From Elymus sibiricus (taxonomy: Eukaryota; Streptophyta; Magnoliopsida; Poales; Poaceae): a DNA stretch of 64,000 bases. The translations under genes were made by a program, and so were the position numbers. The stretch is from positions 57,813,628 through 57,877,627 of the forward strand of contig CM077667.1 in assembly GCA_039707655.1 (NCBI GenBank), given 5' to 3'. The notes beneath the pieces were generated by a model that saw only the letters and a list, made by a program, of their open reading frames with translations, searched no databases and was not told the origin of the DNA. Positions within the stretch are counted from its first letter, which is position 1. Each line of letters starts with the position of its first letter. This document shows, piece after piece, positions 12,380-23,114 of this stretch.

Positions 12380-13330
12380 ATGGCCCGTGCTACCGTTCCC
12401 CTGAATTTTAATGCGTTCCTAGAGAAAGCTAAGTTGAAAGATGATGGTAGCAACTACACGGACTGGGTCCGTAACTTGAGGATTATCCTCATTGCTGCAC
12501 AGAAGAATTATGTCCTTGATGCACCGCTAGGTGACAGACCTGCTGCAGGAGCTAATGCAGACGTTATGAACGCCTGGCAGGCTCGATTTGATGACTACTC
12601 GATAGTTCAGTGTGCCATGCTTTACGGCTTGGAACCGGGGCTTCAAAAGTGTTTTGAACACCACGGAGCATATGAGATGTTCCAAGAGCTGAAATTGATA
12701 TTTCAAGCTAATGCCCGGGTTGAGAGATATGAAGTCTCCAACAAGTTCTTTAGCTGTAAGATGGAGGAGAACAGTTCTGTCAGTGAACACATACTCAGAA
12801 TGTCTGGGTACCCCAACCACTTGACTCAGCTGGGAATTGATCTTCCAGTTGAGAGTGTTATTGACAGAGTTCTTCAGTCACTGCTACCAAGCTATAAAGG
12901 CTTCGTGATGAACTATAATATGCAAGGGATGGATAAAACAATTCCCGAGCTCTTCGCGATGCTGAAATCGGCGGAGGTAGAAATCAAGAAAGAGCATCAA
13001 GTGTTGATGGTTAACAAGACCACCAGTTTCAAGAAGAAGGGCAAAGGAAAGAAAGGGATCTTCAAGAAGAACGGCAAGCAAGTTGTCGCTCCTGTGAAGA
13101 AGCCCAAAGCTGGACCTAAGCCTGAAAGTGAGTGCTTCTACTGCAAAGGGAATGGTCACTTGAAGTGGAACTGCCCCAAGTTTTTGGGGGATAAGAAGGA
13201 TGGCAAAGTGAACAAAGGTATATTTGATATACACATTATTGATGTGTTCCTTACTAATTCTCGTAGTAGAGCCTGGGTATTTGATACCGGTTCGGTTGCT
13301 CATATTTGTAACTCGAAACATGAGCTATGA
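12380..13330 (+). CDS. BARE-type Gag plus start of protease
   Basis: This 316-codon frame opens with MARATVPLNFNAFLEKAKLK. Capsid-like sequence follows (YTDWVRNLRIIL; AMLYGLEPGLQKCFEHHGAYEMF in two parts), then a Lys-rich linker. A CCHC zinc knuckle of spacing C-x2-C-x4-H-x4-C sits at about residues 252-265 (CFYCKGNGHLKWNC). Near the C-terminus, DTGS at about residue 301 is the catalytic motif of the Copia aspartic protease. The frame stops at 13328 by TGA, with a second TGA at 13337, in the middle of the protease. Downstream coding stays in the same frame, so this is a stop by substitution rather than a natural end. Gag forms the particle that packages element RNA. Confidence 0.9.
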   Translation: MARATVPLNFNAFLEKAKLKDDGSNYTDWVRNLRIILIAAQKNYVLDAPLGDRPAAGANADVMNAWQARFDDYSIVQCAMLYGLEPGLQKCFEHHGAYEMFQELKLIFQANARVERYEVSNKFFSCKMEENSSVSEHILRMSGYPNHLTQLGIDLPVESVIDRVLQSLLPSYKGFVMNYNMQGMDKTIPELFAMLKSAEVEIKKEHQVLMVNKTTSFKKKGKGKKGIFKKNGKQVVAPVKKPKAGPKPESECFYCKGNGHLKWNCPKFLGDKKDGKVNKGIFDIHIIDVFLTNSRSRAWVFDTGSVAHICNSKHEL

Positions 13331-15324
13331 AATAAATGAAGATTGGCTAAGTACGACGTAACGATGTGTGTCGGGAATGGTTCCAAGGTTGATGTGATCG
13401 CCGTCGGCACGCTACCTCTACATCTACCTTCGGGATTAGTTTTAGACCTCAATAATTGTTATTTGGTGCCAGCGTTGAGCATGAACATTATATCTGGATC
13501 TTATTTTTTACGAGACGGTTATTCATTTAAGTGAGAGAATAAAGGTTGTCCTATTTATATGAGTAACATATTTTTTGGTCATGCACCTTTAGTGAATGGT
13601 CTATTCTTGTTGAATCTCGATCGTAGTGATACACATATTCATAATATTGATGCCAAAAGATGCAAAGTTGATAATGATAGTGCAACATACTTGTGGCACT
13701 GCCATTTGGGTCATATTGGTGTAAAGCGCATGAAGAAACTCCATGCGGATGGACTTTTGGAATCACTTGATACTTGCGAACCATGCCTCATGGGTAAGAT
13801 GACTAGAACTCCATTCTCCGGAACAATGGAGTGAGCTAATGACTTATTGAAAATAATACATACCGATGTATGCGGTCCGATGAGTGTTGAAGCACGCGGC
13901 GGGTATCGTTATTTTCTAACCTTCGCAGATGATTTGAGTAGGTATGGGTATATCTACTTGATGAAACACAAGTCTGAAACATTTGAAAAGTTCAAAGAAT
14001 TTTAGAGTGAAGTGGAGAATCATCATAACAAGAAAATAAAGTTTCTACGATCTGATCGCGTAGGTGAATATTTGAGTTACTAGTTTGGCCTTCATTTAAG
14101 ACAATGTGGAATTGTTTCACAACTCACGCCACCTGGAACACCACAGCGTAATGGTGTGTTCGAACGTCGTAACCGTACTTTATTAGATATGGTGCATTCT
14201 ATGATGTCTCTTACCGATTTACCGCTATCGTTTTGGAGTTATGCATTAGAGACACGAGCATTCACATTAAATAGGGCACCATCTAAATCCGTTGAGACGA
14301 CACCGTATTAACTATGGTTTGGCAAGAAACCTAAGCTGTCGTTTCTTAAAGTTTGGGGATGCGAGGCTTATGTCAAAAGGCTTCAGCCTGATAAGCTCAA
14401 ACCCAAAGCAGAGAAGTGTGTCTTCATAGGATACCCTAAAGAAACAATTGGGTATACCTTCTACCACATATCCGAAGGCAAGATCTTTGTTGCCAAGAAT
14501 GTATCCTTTCTAGAGAAGGAGTTTCTCTCGAAAGAAGTGAGTGGGAGGAAAGTAGAACTTGATGAGGTAATTGTACCTTCTCTCGAATTGGAAAGTAGCA
14601 CATCAGAGAAAACTGTTCCCGTGATGCCTACACCAACAAGAGAGGAAGCAAATGATAAAGATCATGAAACTTCAGATCAAGTTACTACTGAACCACGTAG
14701 GTCAACCAGGGCACGTTCCGCACCAGAGTGGTTTGGAAATCCTGTCCCGAAAGTCATGTTGTTAGACAACGGCAAACCTGCAACCTATGAAGAAGCTATG
14801 ATGAGCCCAGATTCCGACAAATGGTTTGAGGCCATGAAATCTGAGATAGGATCCATGTATGAGAACAAAGTGTGGACTTTGGTGAACTTGCCCGATGATC
14901 AGCAAGCCATTGAGAATAAATGTATCTTCAAGAGGAAGATGGACGCTGATGGTAATATCACTGTCTACAAAGCTCGACTTGTCGCAAAAGGTTTTCGACA
15001 AGTTCAAGGGGTTGACTACGATGAGACTTTCTCACCCGTAGCGATGCTTAAGTTTGTCAGAATCATGTTAGCAATTGCCGTATTTTATGATTATGAAATC
15101 TGGCAAATGGACATCAAAACTGCATTCCTTAACAGATTCCTTAAAGAAGAGTTGTATATGATGCAACCAGAAGGTTTTGTCGATCCTAAGGGTGCTAACA
15201 AAGTGTGCAAGCTCCAGCGATCCATTTATGGACTGGTGCAAGCATCTCGGAGTTGGAATATACGCTTTGATGAGGTGATCAAAGCATTTGGTTTTATACA
15301 GACTTACGGAGAAGCCTGCATTTA
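13331..15324 (+). pseudogene. BARE-type protease-integrase-RT, first part, with stops
   Basis: The frame is the same as gag throughout. Protease continues (13343-13531), then the GAG-pre-integrase zinc region (WHCHLGHIGVKRMKKL, 13700-13745), the integrase core (HTDVCGPMS; TFADDLSRYGYIYLM; TPPGTPQRNGVFERRNRTLL), and RT (FKRKMDADGNITVYKARLVA; DYDETFSPVAMLKFVR; QMDIKTAFLN; LQRSIYGLVQASRSWN). In-frame stops: TGA 13328, 13337, 13532 and 13832, TAG 14003 and 14081, TAA 14309. There is no frameshift, so decay has been by point substitution. At 15324 the RT is cut after Glu-Ala-Cys-Ile-Tyr by CACTA-A; coding resumes at 59012. Confidence 0.9.
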
Positions 15325-15535
15325 CACTAGTAGAAAACAAGCCATTAGTCCCGGTTGGGAAGGGCCTTTAGTCCCGGTTCCCCAACCGGGACTAAAGTAT
15401 AGAGACTAAAGGGTCCAAGCCTTTAGTCCCGGTTGGCTACGAACCGGGACTAAACCCTGGCCACGTGGTCGGCAGCACGCGCCAGGGCATGGGGACCTTT
15501 GGTCCCGGTTGGTAACACCAACCGGGACTAAAGGT
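15325..15535. repeat. CACTA-A left TIR and subterminal repeats
   Basis: The CACTAGTAGAAAACA terminus is followed by several inverted pairs of TTTAGTCCCGGTT / AACCGGGACTAAA (15342-15400, 15420-15456, 15498-15533). In CACTA elements such subterminal motifs are binding sites for the element's DNA-binding protein and are needed for excision. The stretch 15536-15836 that follows is AT-rich, with a (CA)n(TA)n run at about 15772-15800 and no gene. Confidence 0.9.
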
Positions 15536-15836
15536 TTCGGGGTTTAGGGGTTACGGTGTTTAGGGGTTTAGTGTTTATTGTTTATTTTTCCTTTTCATTT
15601 TGTGTTTTCCATTTAATTCTTTTTCATTTCAAACATATTTTACGCTACTACATACTGTACACGTACGTTATGCATATATAATAGAATTTCTCGTAGAACC
15701 AATCATATATCATAAAATTTCTCGTACAAGCAATCATATATCATAGAATTTCTCGTACGACCACATGCATACACACACACACATATATATATATATATAC
15801 AATTTGGTATATACAATTTATCGTACAATTTGCAGA

Positions 15837-17680
15837 TCATTTGCGGGTCGGGTAATGGTATTCTCCGTCGGGAGATATGACCTGCTGAAGCAAAAATCCC
15901 GCAATTTCCTCTTGAATTGCTCGTATGCGGTCCGTTGGTAGGAGCTTATCCCGCATCTCGTGCATCTTTAAAGAAGGAGATCAATATGAACATGTTAGTT
16001 GTGCGTATATGTATTAGATCATGATAAAAAATATGAATGGTGTTTACGTACCCAAAGATCTCTTGCACTCTTGTTGCTTTCGGTCATAAAGCGAATGTTC
16101 TCGCAAACGTAATATGCACATATTTCAGTCCCCGTTGCCTGCCTCATGCACTTTACGAGAATAGAATTCAATCAGATAATAATGAAGCATGACAATGGTA
16201 TTGAAACTAGAATTAAAGAGATGCGCGGATGTAGCTAGTACTACTTAATTACCCTGTGCTTTCGCCATTTCAGCTCCTCTTTCCATTCACCTCTAACATC
16301 TTTGGTGAACTTTTGCCAAACCCTGCCCGGCAAACAAAATGAATAAAGGAGTTATTAATTACTTGATATCAGGAAATGAACTAATAAAGAAGCCAACATA
16401 GTGCGTCAATGATTGAAATTACCTTTCGAGCAACAAATGCAAGCTTTTGTAATCTTCAGGGTCTTTACTTAGCGAGTCCAGTACTTCAACAGTTCCATCG
16501 TCAACTCTAATGATTAGAAGGATCCAGTGGTAGATGCGCACACGATTTGTATAAGTGGGCATGCATAACTCATCAACTACACTTAACATTGAGTATATAT
16601 ATATATAAACAAAAATAGAATTTGTAGTACAAGACAGTAACACTCACTGGAAGTTCCAAGGTAAAATTATTCTGGTTTGTACTTTAGGGCCTTCAAAAAC
16701 CTTAGAAGCAATTTCTCCGTGTCTTTAGGGTGCCTTCTCAACACTTCTTCATTGACGGTATTTGGGTCAATGAACCCAATGCCATAGACTCCAGCTCTTT
16801 TCAATTCAAAAATCTTCATTCTGCATAATACCACACAAAAGAATATAGTGAGTATAATAACAGGCAATGAACGAGCTGAGCTAGAGACTTAAATTACATA
16901 AAGAAATCACTTACAGACAATAGCAACTGACGATAGATTTGTCGAGTGCTTTTTGATTGAATAACTGAAAAAATTCTTCATTTTCAATCCACAAATCTTT
17001 TTCATGGATGTAATGCTCTTTGTCGATTTTCACCATGAGGCTCTCTCGCCCGTCCTTTACTTCTCTCATGTACCAGTCATGCAATTTGTACATTTGCGTT
17101 GTTAGAAGCTTCTCGTCGTCCGGAGTGACCAGAGGTTTCCCGGGGACATATTGCCATGCTATTTCATTCGGATCTAACGGTGGAAATTCCTCGATCTCTA
17201 GGAATTGTTCAACGGTGATACCGAGCATTCTAGCATTCTCTCTATCAGCGTCGGTTATTACCACGTTATTGGCACTCACCATGAGCGGGCTGATCGATTG
17301 GACTGCCTGTTCTCCGAGCTGGGGAACAGTTTTCCTGCATTTACTGCTACCGCTCGACTTCTGTCTTTTCTGGGATTCATAGGACTTGGTAATACAGCGT
17401 TCATAGTCTGATACTGGTCTTTTCTCCGCCGGTTTAGCTGTATCAATAAAGTGTTGTACGACCTCGTCGGGTATTTTCTCCTTTGGCGGCAGGGGCGCTT
17501 TCGGTCCAAAATGGGCCTTCAATTCCTTAGCCTCTTGTTCATCGATTTCCTCGGCAGTCATATCGTAAGCTAACTTCTTTTTGGCAGGAGGCTCGGGTTT
17601 CTTCTTTTCTGTTCTCGTCCGCTTTGGAGACGGCGGATATCGATATCGTGGACGTCTCGCGCTAGGCTCCGTCTCGGGGT
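15837..17680 (-). pseudogene. CACTA-A Ulp1-like (C48) cysteine protease gene, broken
   Basis: This is a multi-exon gene on the - strand. Exon blocks by GT-AG and frame: about 17680-16915, 16820 to about 16670, about 16600-16423, 16322-16253, 16150-16052, 15965-15837 (stop TGA at 15837-15839). The first exon encodes a Lys/Pro-rich low-complexity stretch, then sequence such as NARMLGITVEQFLEIEEFPP. The C-terminal half matches Ulp1/SENP peptidases: HWILLI (catalytic His), VLDSL (Asp), then Gln and ICAYYVCENIR (Gln-Cys pair). Such enzymes cleave SUMO/ubiquitin-like modifiers, and their capture by plant transposons is known. Breaks: a 1-nt frameshift near 16675, just before the donor, and no clear AG acceptor before the His exon. 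The upstream exon boundary is uncertain. Confidence 0.8.
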
Positions 17681-17684
17681 GGGA

Positions 17685-17845
17685 ACTAAAACAACTAAAA
17701 CATAAAACAACTAAAACAACTAAATTAACTAAAACATAAAAAAACTAAACAACTAAAACAACTAAAACAACTAAAACATAAACCAACTAAATTAATTAAA
17801 ACAATATGAACACTTAATTACCTAAAACAACTAAAACTAAAACAT
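17685..17845. repeat. ACTAAAAC-type simple repeat
   Basis: This is an imperfect A-rich array built on (A)ACTAAAAC and CATAAAAC units, immediately upstream of the Ulp1-like gene's large exon on the - strand. The stretch from 17846 to 18023 is plain AT-rich sequence with nothing recognised. A comparable CCTAAAC-type array lies at 30848-30945 in CACTA-B. Confidence 0.85.
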
Positions 17846-18020
17846 GAAAAGCATCATAATTTAACAAAATCATCTAACAATATCAATCTACTTATCCATC
17901 TACTACAATTTTCTTAACACATTGTTTAATGAAAAAATGTTGCATACCAACCACAAAAATTTTCATTACACTAAAAAGATGTTCTAACAATTAGAAAATA
18001 TTTGCACGTTTTTAAACACA

Positions 18021-18023
<3 letters not shown>

Positions 18024-18070
<47 letters not shown>
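18024..18070. repeat. (TG)n microsatellite, about 23 units
   Basis: An uninterrupted TG dinucleotide run. It is likely to be length-polymorphic between accessions. It lies between the GC-rich leader and the protease exons. Confidence 0.97.
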
Positions 18071-18071
<1 letters not shown>

Positions 18072-18074
<3 letters not shown>

Positions 18075-18500
18075 GGCACCGGCGGGGCTCCTACGTCGGA
18101 GATGGACGGGGCGGCGGGGGCTCCTACGCCGGAGATGGATGGGGCGGCGGCTCTCGGGCATCTCCGGTGGTGGCTAGGTGGGGGATGGGCTCGGGGAGGG
18201 GCGGCCATGGCGGCAATGGCGGACGGGGAGGGGGGCTTCAGGAGGAGAGGGAGGAGAGTGGCTCACAGCAGGCTCGGCGGCGAGGTCGAGGTGACGGCGA
18301 GGTCGAGGGAGAAGAGGGGCCGGAGCGAGCGCGTCGGGGACGGCGATCTCCGGCGGGAGGTTGAAGACGGGCAGCCTGGCAGCGCGACGACGAGGTCGAG
18401 GGAGAAGAGGCGCGCGGGGAGCTCCGGCAGCCTGGCGGCGTCGGGGCAGGGGCATCAGCGTCGGGGGGCAGAATGGGAGAGTTGGGGCAGAAACGGCAAA
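18072..18500 (-). other. GC-rich leader-like block of CACTA-A
   Basis: This strongly GC-rich, G/C-triplet block is open in several frames on both strands because of its composition. It lies directly downstream, on the - strand, of a TATA box and the inverted-repeat cluster, so it could be the 5' leader/first exon of the Ulp1-like gene transcript. The matching block in CACTA-B is at 30958-31380. No protein family is recognised, and a coding role is not claimed. Confidence 0.5.
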
Positions 18501-18505
18501 TTCCT

Positions 18506-18519
18506 GCATATATAGAGGG
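18506..18519 (-). promoter_or_regulatory. Internal TATA box of CACTA-A
   Basis: On the - strand this reads CCCTCTATATATGC, directly adjoining the first TTTAGTCCCGGTT inverted pair. The terminal promoter at 58691-58704 (CCCTATATAAACCC) has the same arrangement. It is a likely core promoter for the Ulp1-like gene. Confidence 0.55.
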
Positions 18520-18521
18520 AC

Positions 18522-18722
18522 TCTTTAGTCCCGGTTGGTGGCTCCAACCGGGACTAAAGACTTTAGTCCCGGTTGGTATCACCAACCGGGACTAAAGGTC
18601 CCCCCTTTAGTCCCGGTTGGATCCACCAACCGGGACTAAAGGCCCATCTTTTCGGCGGCCCAAATTCCGCGCGGGAAGGGACCTTTAGTCCCGGTTGGTA
18701 GGACCAACCGGGACTAAAGGTG
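18522..18722. repeat. Four internal TTTAGTCCCGGTT inverted-repeat units
   Basis: Four hairpin-forming pairs of CTTTAGTCCCGGTTGG / CCAACCGGGACTAAAG lie within 200 bp, with loops of a few bases. They match the subterminal repeats at 15342-15533 and 58705-58980, yet no CACTA terminus or target duplication lies next to them. They are probably binding sites for the transposon's own DNA-binding protein at an internal promoter. Confidence 0.9.
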
Positions 18723-19105
18723 TATTTTCCCTTTTTTGTTTTGTTTTGTTTTTCTAATTTCTGTTTTTAGATTTGGAATAACTGTTAGAATATTTATAGT
18801 TTTTAATGAATCTTTTTGCTTTAGGTCAAAACAATTACAAAATTTCTGTTAGTGCCAGTAGTTTTCAAATTTAAATAGTTTAAATTTGAATTCATTTGAA
18901 ATTTGTGTGAAACAGTAATTTGTGAATAACTTTAGTTTAAAAATAGATTTTTGAGTGATTGTTTTTCCCGTTGTTTAATATTAGTATGTTTTATCATTAT
19001 GTTAAAGTTGGGAATTTTTAGGATAATTTAAATAGGTGTTTTAATCAAAACCAGATTCTGTTTAACTCTTTTAGTTTTATACCTTCATTTGTTTTAATCA
19101 AAATC
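18723..19105. other. AT-rich spacer, nothing recognised
   Basis: This is low-complexity AT-rich sequence between the internal inverted repeats and the tandem array. It shows no ORF of note and no structural repeat. Confidence 0.6.
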
Positions 19106-20394
19106 ACCCAAATGAACTCCAGACTTTTTGTGCATTCAATATGCACCATTCTAAGCCACAACTTCAAATTTCAACCCTTTCTAACTTCATTTGCCATTTT
19201 TCATGCATTTAATGATTTTTTTGAGCTAAACGACCCTGAAATTAAAAAGCACCACAAATGAACTCTGAAAAGGTTAAAACTTGGCATGGTATCATCATTT
19301 CACCCACATAGCATGTGCTACAAAGTTGAGAGGGTTACGGCAAAAACTGGATGCACTTCGTGTACAAACTAGACCATCTCCTTCGAAGTATGAGGGTTTC
19401 GGACGAAAACTCATCTGTTACAAAAGCATTTCATTTTTTTTAAAACTTGTTTCAACTCCAGAATTTTTGTGCATTCAATATGCACCATTCTAAGCCACAT
19501 CTTCAAATTTCAACCCTATCTAACTTCATTTGCTATTTTTCATGCATTTAATGATTTTTTTGAGCTAAACGACGCTGAAATTAAAAAGCACCACAAATGA
19601 ACTCTAAAAAGGTTGAAACTTGGCATGGTATCATCATTTCATCCACATAGCATGTGCTAAAAAGTTGAGAGGGTTATGGCAAAAACTGGATGCACTTCGT
19701 GTACAAACTAGACCATCTCCTTCGAAGTATGAGGGTTTCAGACGAAAACTCATCTGTTACAAAGGCATTTCATTTTTTTAAACTTGTTTCAACTCCAGAA
19801 TTTTTGTGCATTCAATATGCACCATTCTAAGCCACATATTCAAATTTCAACCCTTTCTAACTTCATTTGCTATTTTTCATGCATTTAATGATTTTTTGAG
19901 CTAAACGACCCTGAAATTAAAAAGCACCACAAATGAACTCTGAAAAGGTTGAAACTTGGCATGGTATCATCATTTCACCCACATAGCATGTGCTAAAAAG
20001 TTGAGAGGGTTACGGCAAAAACTGGATGCACTTCGTGTACAAACTAGACCATCTCCTTCGAAGTATGAGGGTTTCGGACGAAAACTCATCTGTTACAAAG
20101 GCATTTCATTTTTTTAAACTTGTTTCAACTCCAGACTTTTTGTGCATTCAATATGCACCATTCTAAGCCACATATTCAAATTTCAACCCTTTCTAACTTC
20201 ATTTGCTATTTTTCATGCATTTAATGATTTTTTGAGCTAAATGACCCTGAAATTAAAAAGCACCACAAATGAACTCTATAAAGGTTGAAACTTGGCATGG
20301 TATCATCATTTCACCCACATAGCATGTGCTAAAAAGTTGAGAGGGTTACAACAAAAACTGGTTGCACTTCGTGTACAAAACTGGACCATCCCGG
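19106..20394. repeat. Tandem array, about 337-bp period, four copies
   Basis: The phrase TGTGCATTCAATATGCACCA recurs at about 19129, 19468, 19805 and 20141, spacings of about 336-339. Other anchors such as CATCTCCTTCGAAGTATGAG and AGCATGTGCTA recur with the same period. The last copy ends at about 20394, just before the tnp2 C-terminus. Copies differ by a few substitutions and 1-2 base indels, so the array is fairly young or homogenised. Confidence 0.92.
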
Positions 20395-20433
20395 CTACTC
20401 ACTAGAGAAGAAAAGTGATGACGGTGCAGCCAA

Positions 20434-22201
20434 TCACATCCCAGAGTGGGATCTTGGGGTATAATTTTTTTTCTTCGCGTGTGTCCCTTGATTATTGCGC
20501 CGTAACCATGGACAATCTTCATCATTTAACAGGATGCTTGGGCCAGTCTTCACTGCGAAGGGAGGAATTTCATCAAACTTTTCATAATCTTGTGACATGT
20601 CTGTCTTGTCCTCCACTCCCACGATGTTTCTTTTCCCAGAAAGCACTATGTGGCGCTTTCGCTCATCGTATGATGTATCCGCTTTCTTATCTTTCCCTTT
20701 TCTCGGTTTGGTAGACATGTCCTTCACATAGAAAACTTGCGCCACATCATTGGCTAGAACGAATGGTTCGTCTGTGTGCCCAAGATTATTGAGATCCACT
20801 ATTGTCATTCCGTACTGCGGGTCTACCATTACCCCTCCTCCAGTCAGATTGGCCCATTTGCATTGGAACAAAGGGACCTTCAAATCACCTCCATAGTCAA
20901 GTTCCCATATCTCCTCTATGTAACCATAATATGTGTCCTTCTCCTTGTTGTTTGCCGCATCGTCAAAGCGGACACCACTGTTTTGGTTGGTGCTCTTTTT
21001 ATCTTGGGCGATCGTGTAAAATGTATTCCCATTTATCTCGTACCCTTGGAAAGTCAATATAGTCGAAGATGGTCTCTTGGCCAACAAGTATAAGTCATCT
21101 TCAACATTGTCGTCATTCATGAGATGTGTTCGCAACCAACCGCCGAAAGCCTCAATGTGTGTACGTTGAATCCAGGGGTCAGACTTCTCCAGGTTCTTCG
21201 AGCGTATAATATCCATGTGTTTCTCGATATATGGGGTCACCAAGGTAGAATTCTGTAGAACTGTGTAGTGTGCTTGCGCCCAAGAATGCCCGTCCCTACA
21301 TATTATTGATTTTGGTCCAAGCGTGCCTTTTCCACGCAGTCTCCCCTCATGCCGCGATTGAGGAACACCAATCGGCTTAATGTCAGGAATAAAGTCAACA
21401 CAAAACTCAATAACCTCCTCTGTTTCATGGCCCTTGGAGATGCTTCCTTCTGGCCTAGCACGGTTACGAACATATTTCTTTAAGACTCCCATGAACCTCT
21501 CAAAGGGGAACATATTGTGTAGAAATACACGACCCAGAATGGCAATCTCTTCGACTAGGTGAACTAGGATGTGCGTCATAATATTGAAGAAGGATGGTGG
21601 GAACACCAACTCGAAACTGACAAGACATTGGACCAAATCATTCTGTAAGATTGGTAGGATTTCCGGATCGATTACCTTCTGAGAAATTGCATTGAGGAAT
21701 GAACATAGCTTCACAATGGATAATCGAACATTTTCTGGTAGAAGCCCCCTCAACGCAACCGGAAGCAATTGCGTCATGATCACGTGGCAGTCATGAGACT
21801 TTAGGTTCTGGAATTTTTTCTCTGCCATTATTTATTATTCCCTTTATATTCGACGAGAAGCCAGACGGGACCTTCATACTGAGCAGGAATTCAAAGAAGA
21901 TTTCCATCTCTGCTTTGGTAAGAGCGTAGCTGGCAGGACCTTGATACTGCTTTGGATGCATGCCGTCGTTTTCGTGCACATGTTGCTGGTCCTCCCGTGC
22001 CTCCGGTGTATCTTTTGTCTTCCCATACACGCCCAGGAAGCCTAGCAGGTTCACGCAAAGATTCTTCGTCACGTGCATCACGTCGATTACAGAGCGGACC
22101 TCTAGGACTTTCCAATATTCTAGATCCAAAAATATAGATTTCTTCTTCCACATGGGTGCGCGTCCCTCAGCGTCAGTCGGAACAGATTGTCCGCCAGGAC
22201 C
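20434..22201 (-). pseudogene. CACTA-A tnp2 transposase, C-terminal part
   Basis: The upstream part (22201 to about 21835) is the end of the tnp2 domain: VIDVMHVTKNLCVNLLGFLG and NDGMHPKQYQGPASYALTKA. After a frameshift near 21835 a 464-codon frame continues with a DUF4218-like region (LKSHDCHVIMTQLLPVALRG; FNIMTHILVHLVEEI) and a DUF4216-like region (YYGYIEEIWELDYG; LFQCKWANL; VFYVKDM). These domains follow tnp2 in plant CACTA transposases. The frame begins exactly at the ACC target site of CACTA-B, and Gly-Lys-Gly-Pro reads through once CACTA-B is removed. Tnp2 is the presumed catalytic subunit that cuts at the CACTA ends. Confidence 0.9.
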
Positions 22202-22710
22202 CACTACTGGAATCAGGTACTTTCCCGTCAGCCATAGCGGACGGCAAAGGGTAGGACCACTGACGGCAAAGGCTTTGCCATCCGGCAGCAGACGGCCAAA
22301 TTTCCGGCATTGTGAACTCCGGTAAAGGAGTGCTTTGCCGTCTGCCTTTACTCAGCGGACGACAAAGTGTTTTTGCCGTCAGGCAGCAGATGGCAAAGCG
22401 GCTGGACGGCCTAAACTGGAGTAAGCCCCGTTAGTGGCTAACGGCAGCCTTTGCCGTCTGCCACCGACGGCAAAGCTGTAAATAATTTACCGTTTTCCCC
22501 CGGACAGCTATGCCCCGCGCGCCTTTGCCGTCTGCCCCCGGACGGCCATGCCCCGCGCGCCTTTGCCGTCTGCCCCCGGACGGCAAAGTGACCAAATGGG
22601 CCGAGGCCTGGCACTCCCAGTTTACACAGGTGAGTGACACGTGTCCCCTTTGGCGTCGGGGGCAGACGGCAAAGGTGGTTTGCCGTCAGTGGCAAACGGC
22701 AAAGAGGCAA
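22202..22710. repeat. CACTA-B left TIR and TTTGCCGTC subterminal repeats
   Basis: About a dozen copies of TTTGCCGTC or its complement GACGGCAAA, some degenerate, occur in both orientations behind the CACTACTGGAATCAGG terminus. A nearly exact short tandem duplication (CGCGCGCCTTTGCCGTCTGC) lies at about 22514-22580. They are expected to bind the element's own protein. Confidence 0.92.
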
Positions 22711-22819
22711 TAATGCCACTGTTTTTTCTATTTTTTCTTATATCCAACAATTTTCACAGGCAAAATATGCTATATATGTATATATTTCACAATAACAATA
22801 TTCTTGCCATGCTAATGAT

Positions 22820-22940
22820 CATCCAACAAGCACAAATTAATATCATCCAACAACAAGCACAAAAATCATCCTATCATCCAACAACAAGCACAATTCATCC
22901 AACAACAAGCACAAATATCATCCAACAACAAGTAGCAAGT
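22820..22940. repeat. CATCCAACAACAAGCACAA minisatellite
   Basis: Five or so imperfect direct copies of a 19-24 base unit. 22711-23080 is otherwise AT-rich and without a gene. Confidence 0.85.
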
Positions 22941-23084
22941 TTCACAAATGTAGCAAGTTTAAAATTATTCATCGATACAAAATCATAAGCACTCCATGAA
23001 CCACAAGCACTCCATCAATGCAAGCTTCCGTGAAGTGACTCTAATCTGCAAAATGGGAAATACGAAAGTTAGATGAAGATGACT

Positions 23085-23114
23085 AGAAGAAGAAGAAGAA
23101 GAAGAAGAAGAAGA
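23085..23114. repeat. (AGA)n microsatellite
   Basis: About nine AGA/GAA units. The flanking stretch 23115-23530 is rich in CT and TTC runs, with a weak imperfect hairpin at about 23330-23375. No gene is supported there. Confidence 0.9.

Noticed and set aside
18002..18585. Several overlapping long ORFs on both strands
   Set aside because: They arise from a TG microsatellite and a GC-rich block that is open in many frames. No domain is seen.
18522..18722. End of a separate nested CACTA at the internal subterminal-like cluster
   Set aside because: No CACTAG terminus or 3-bp duplication occurs beside it. The adjacent TATA box favours an internal promoter.
19106..20394. CRISPR-like or satellite array
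   Set aside because: The period of 337 bp with no spacer/repeat distinction and the plant context rule out CRISPR. It lies within CACTA-A, so it is described as a transposon-internal tandem array.
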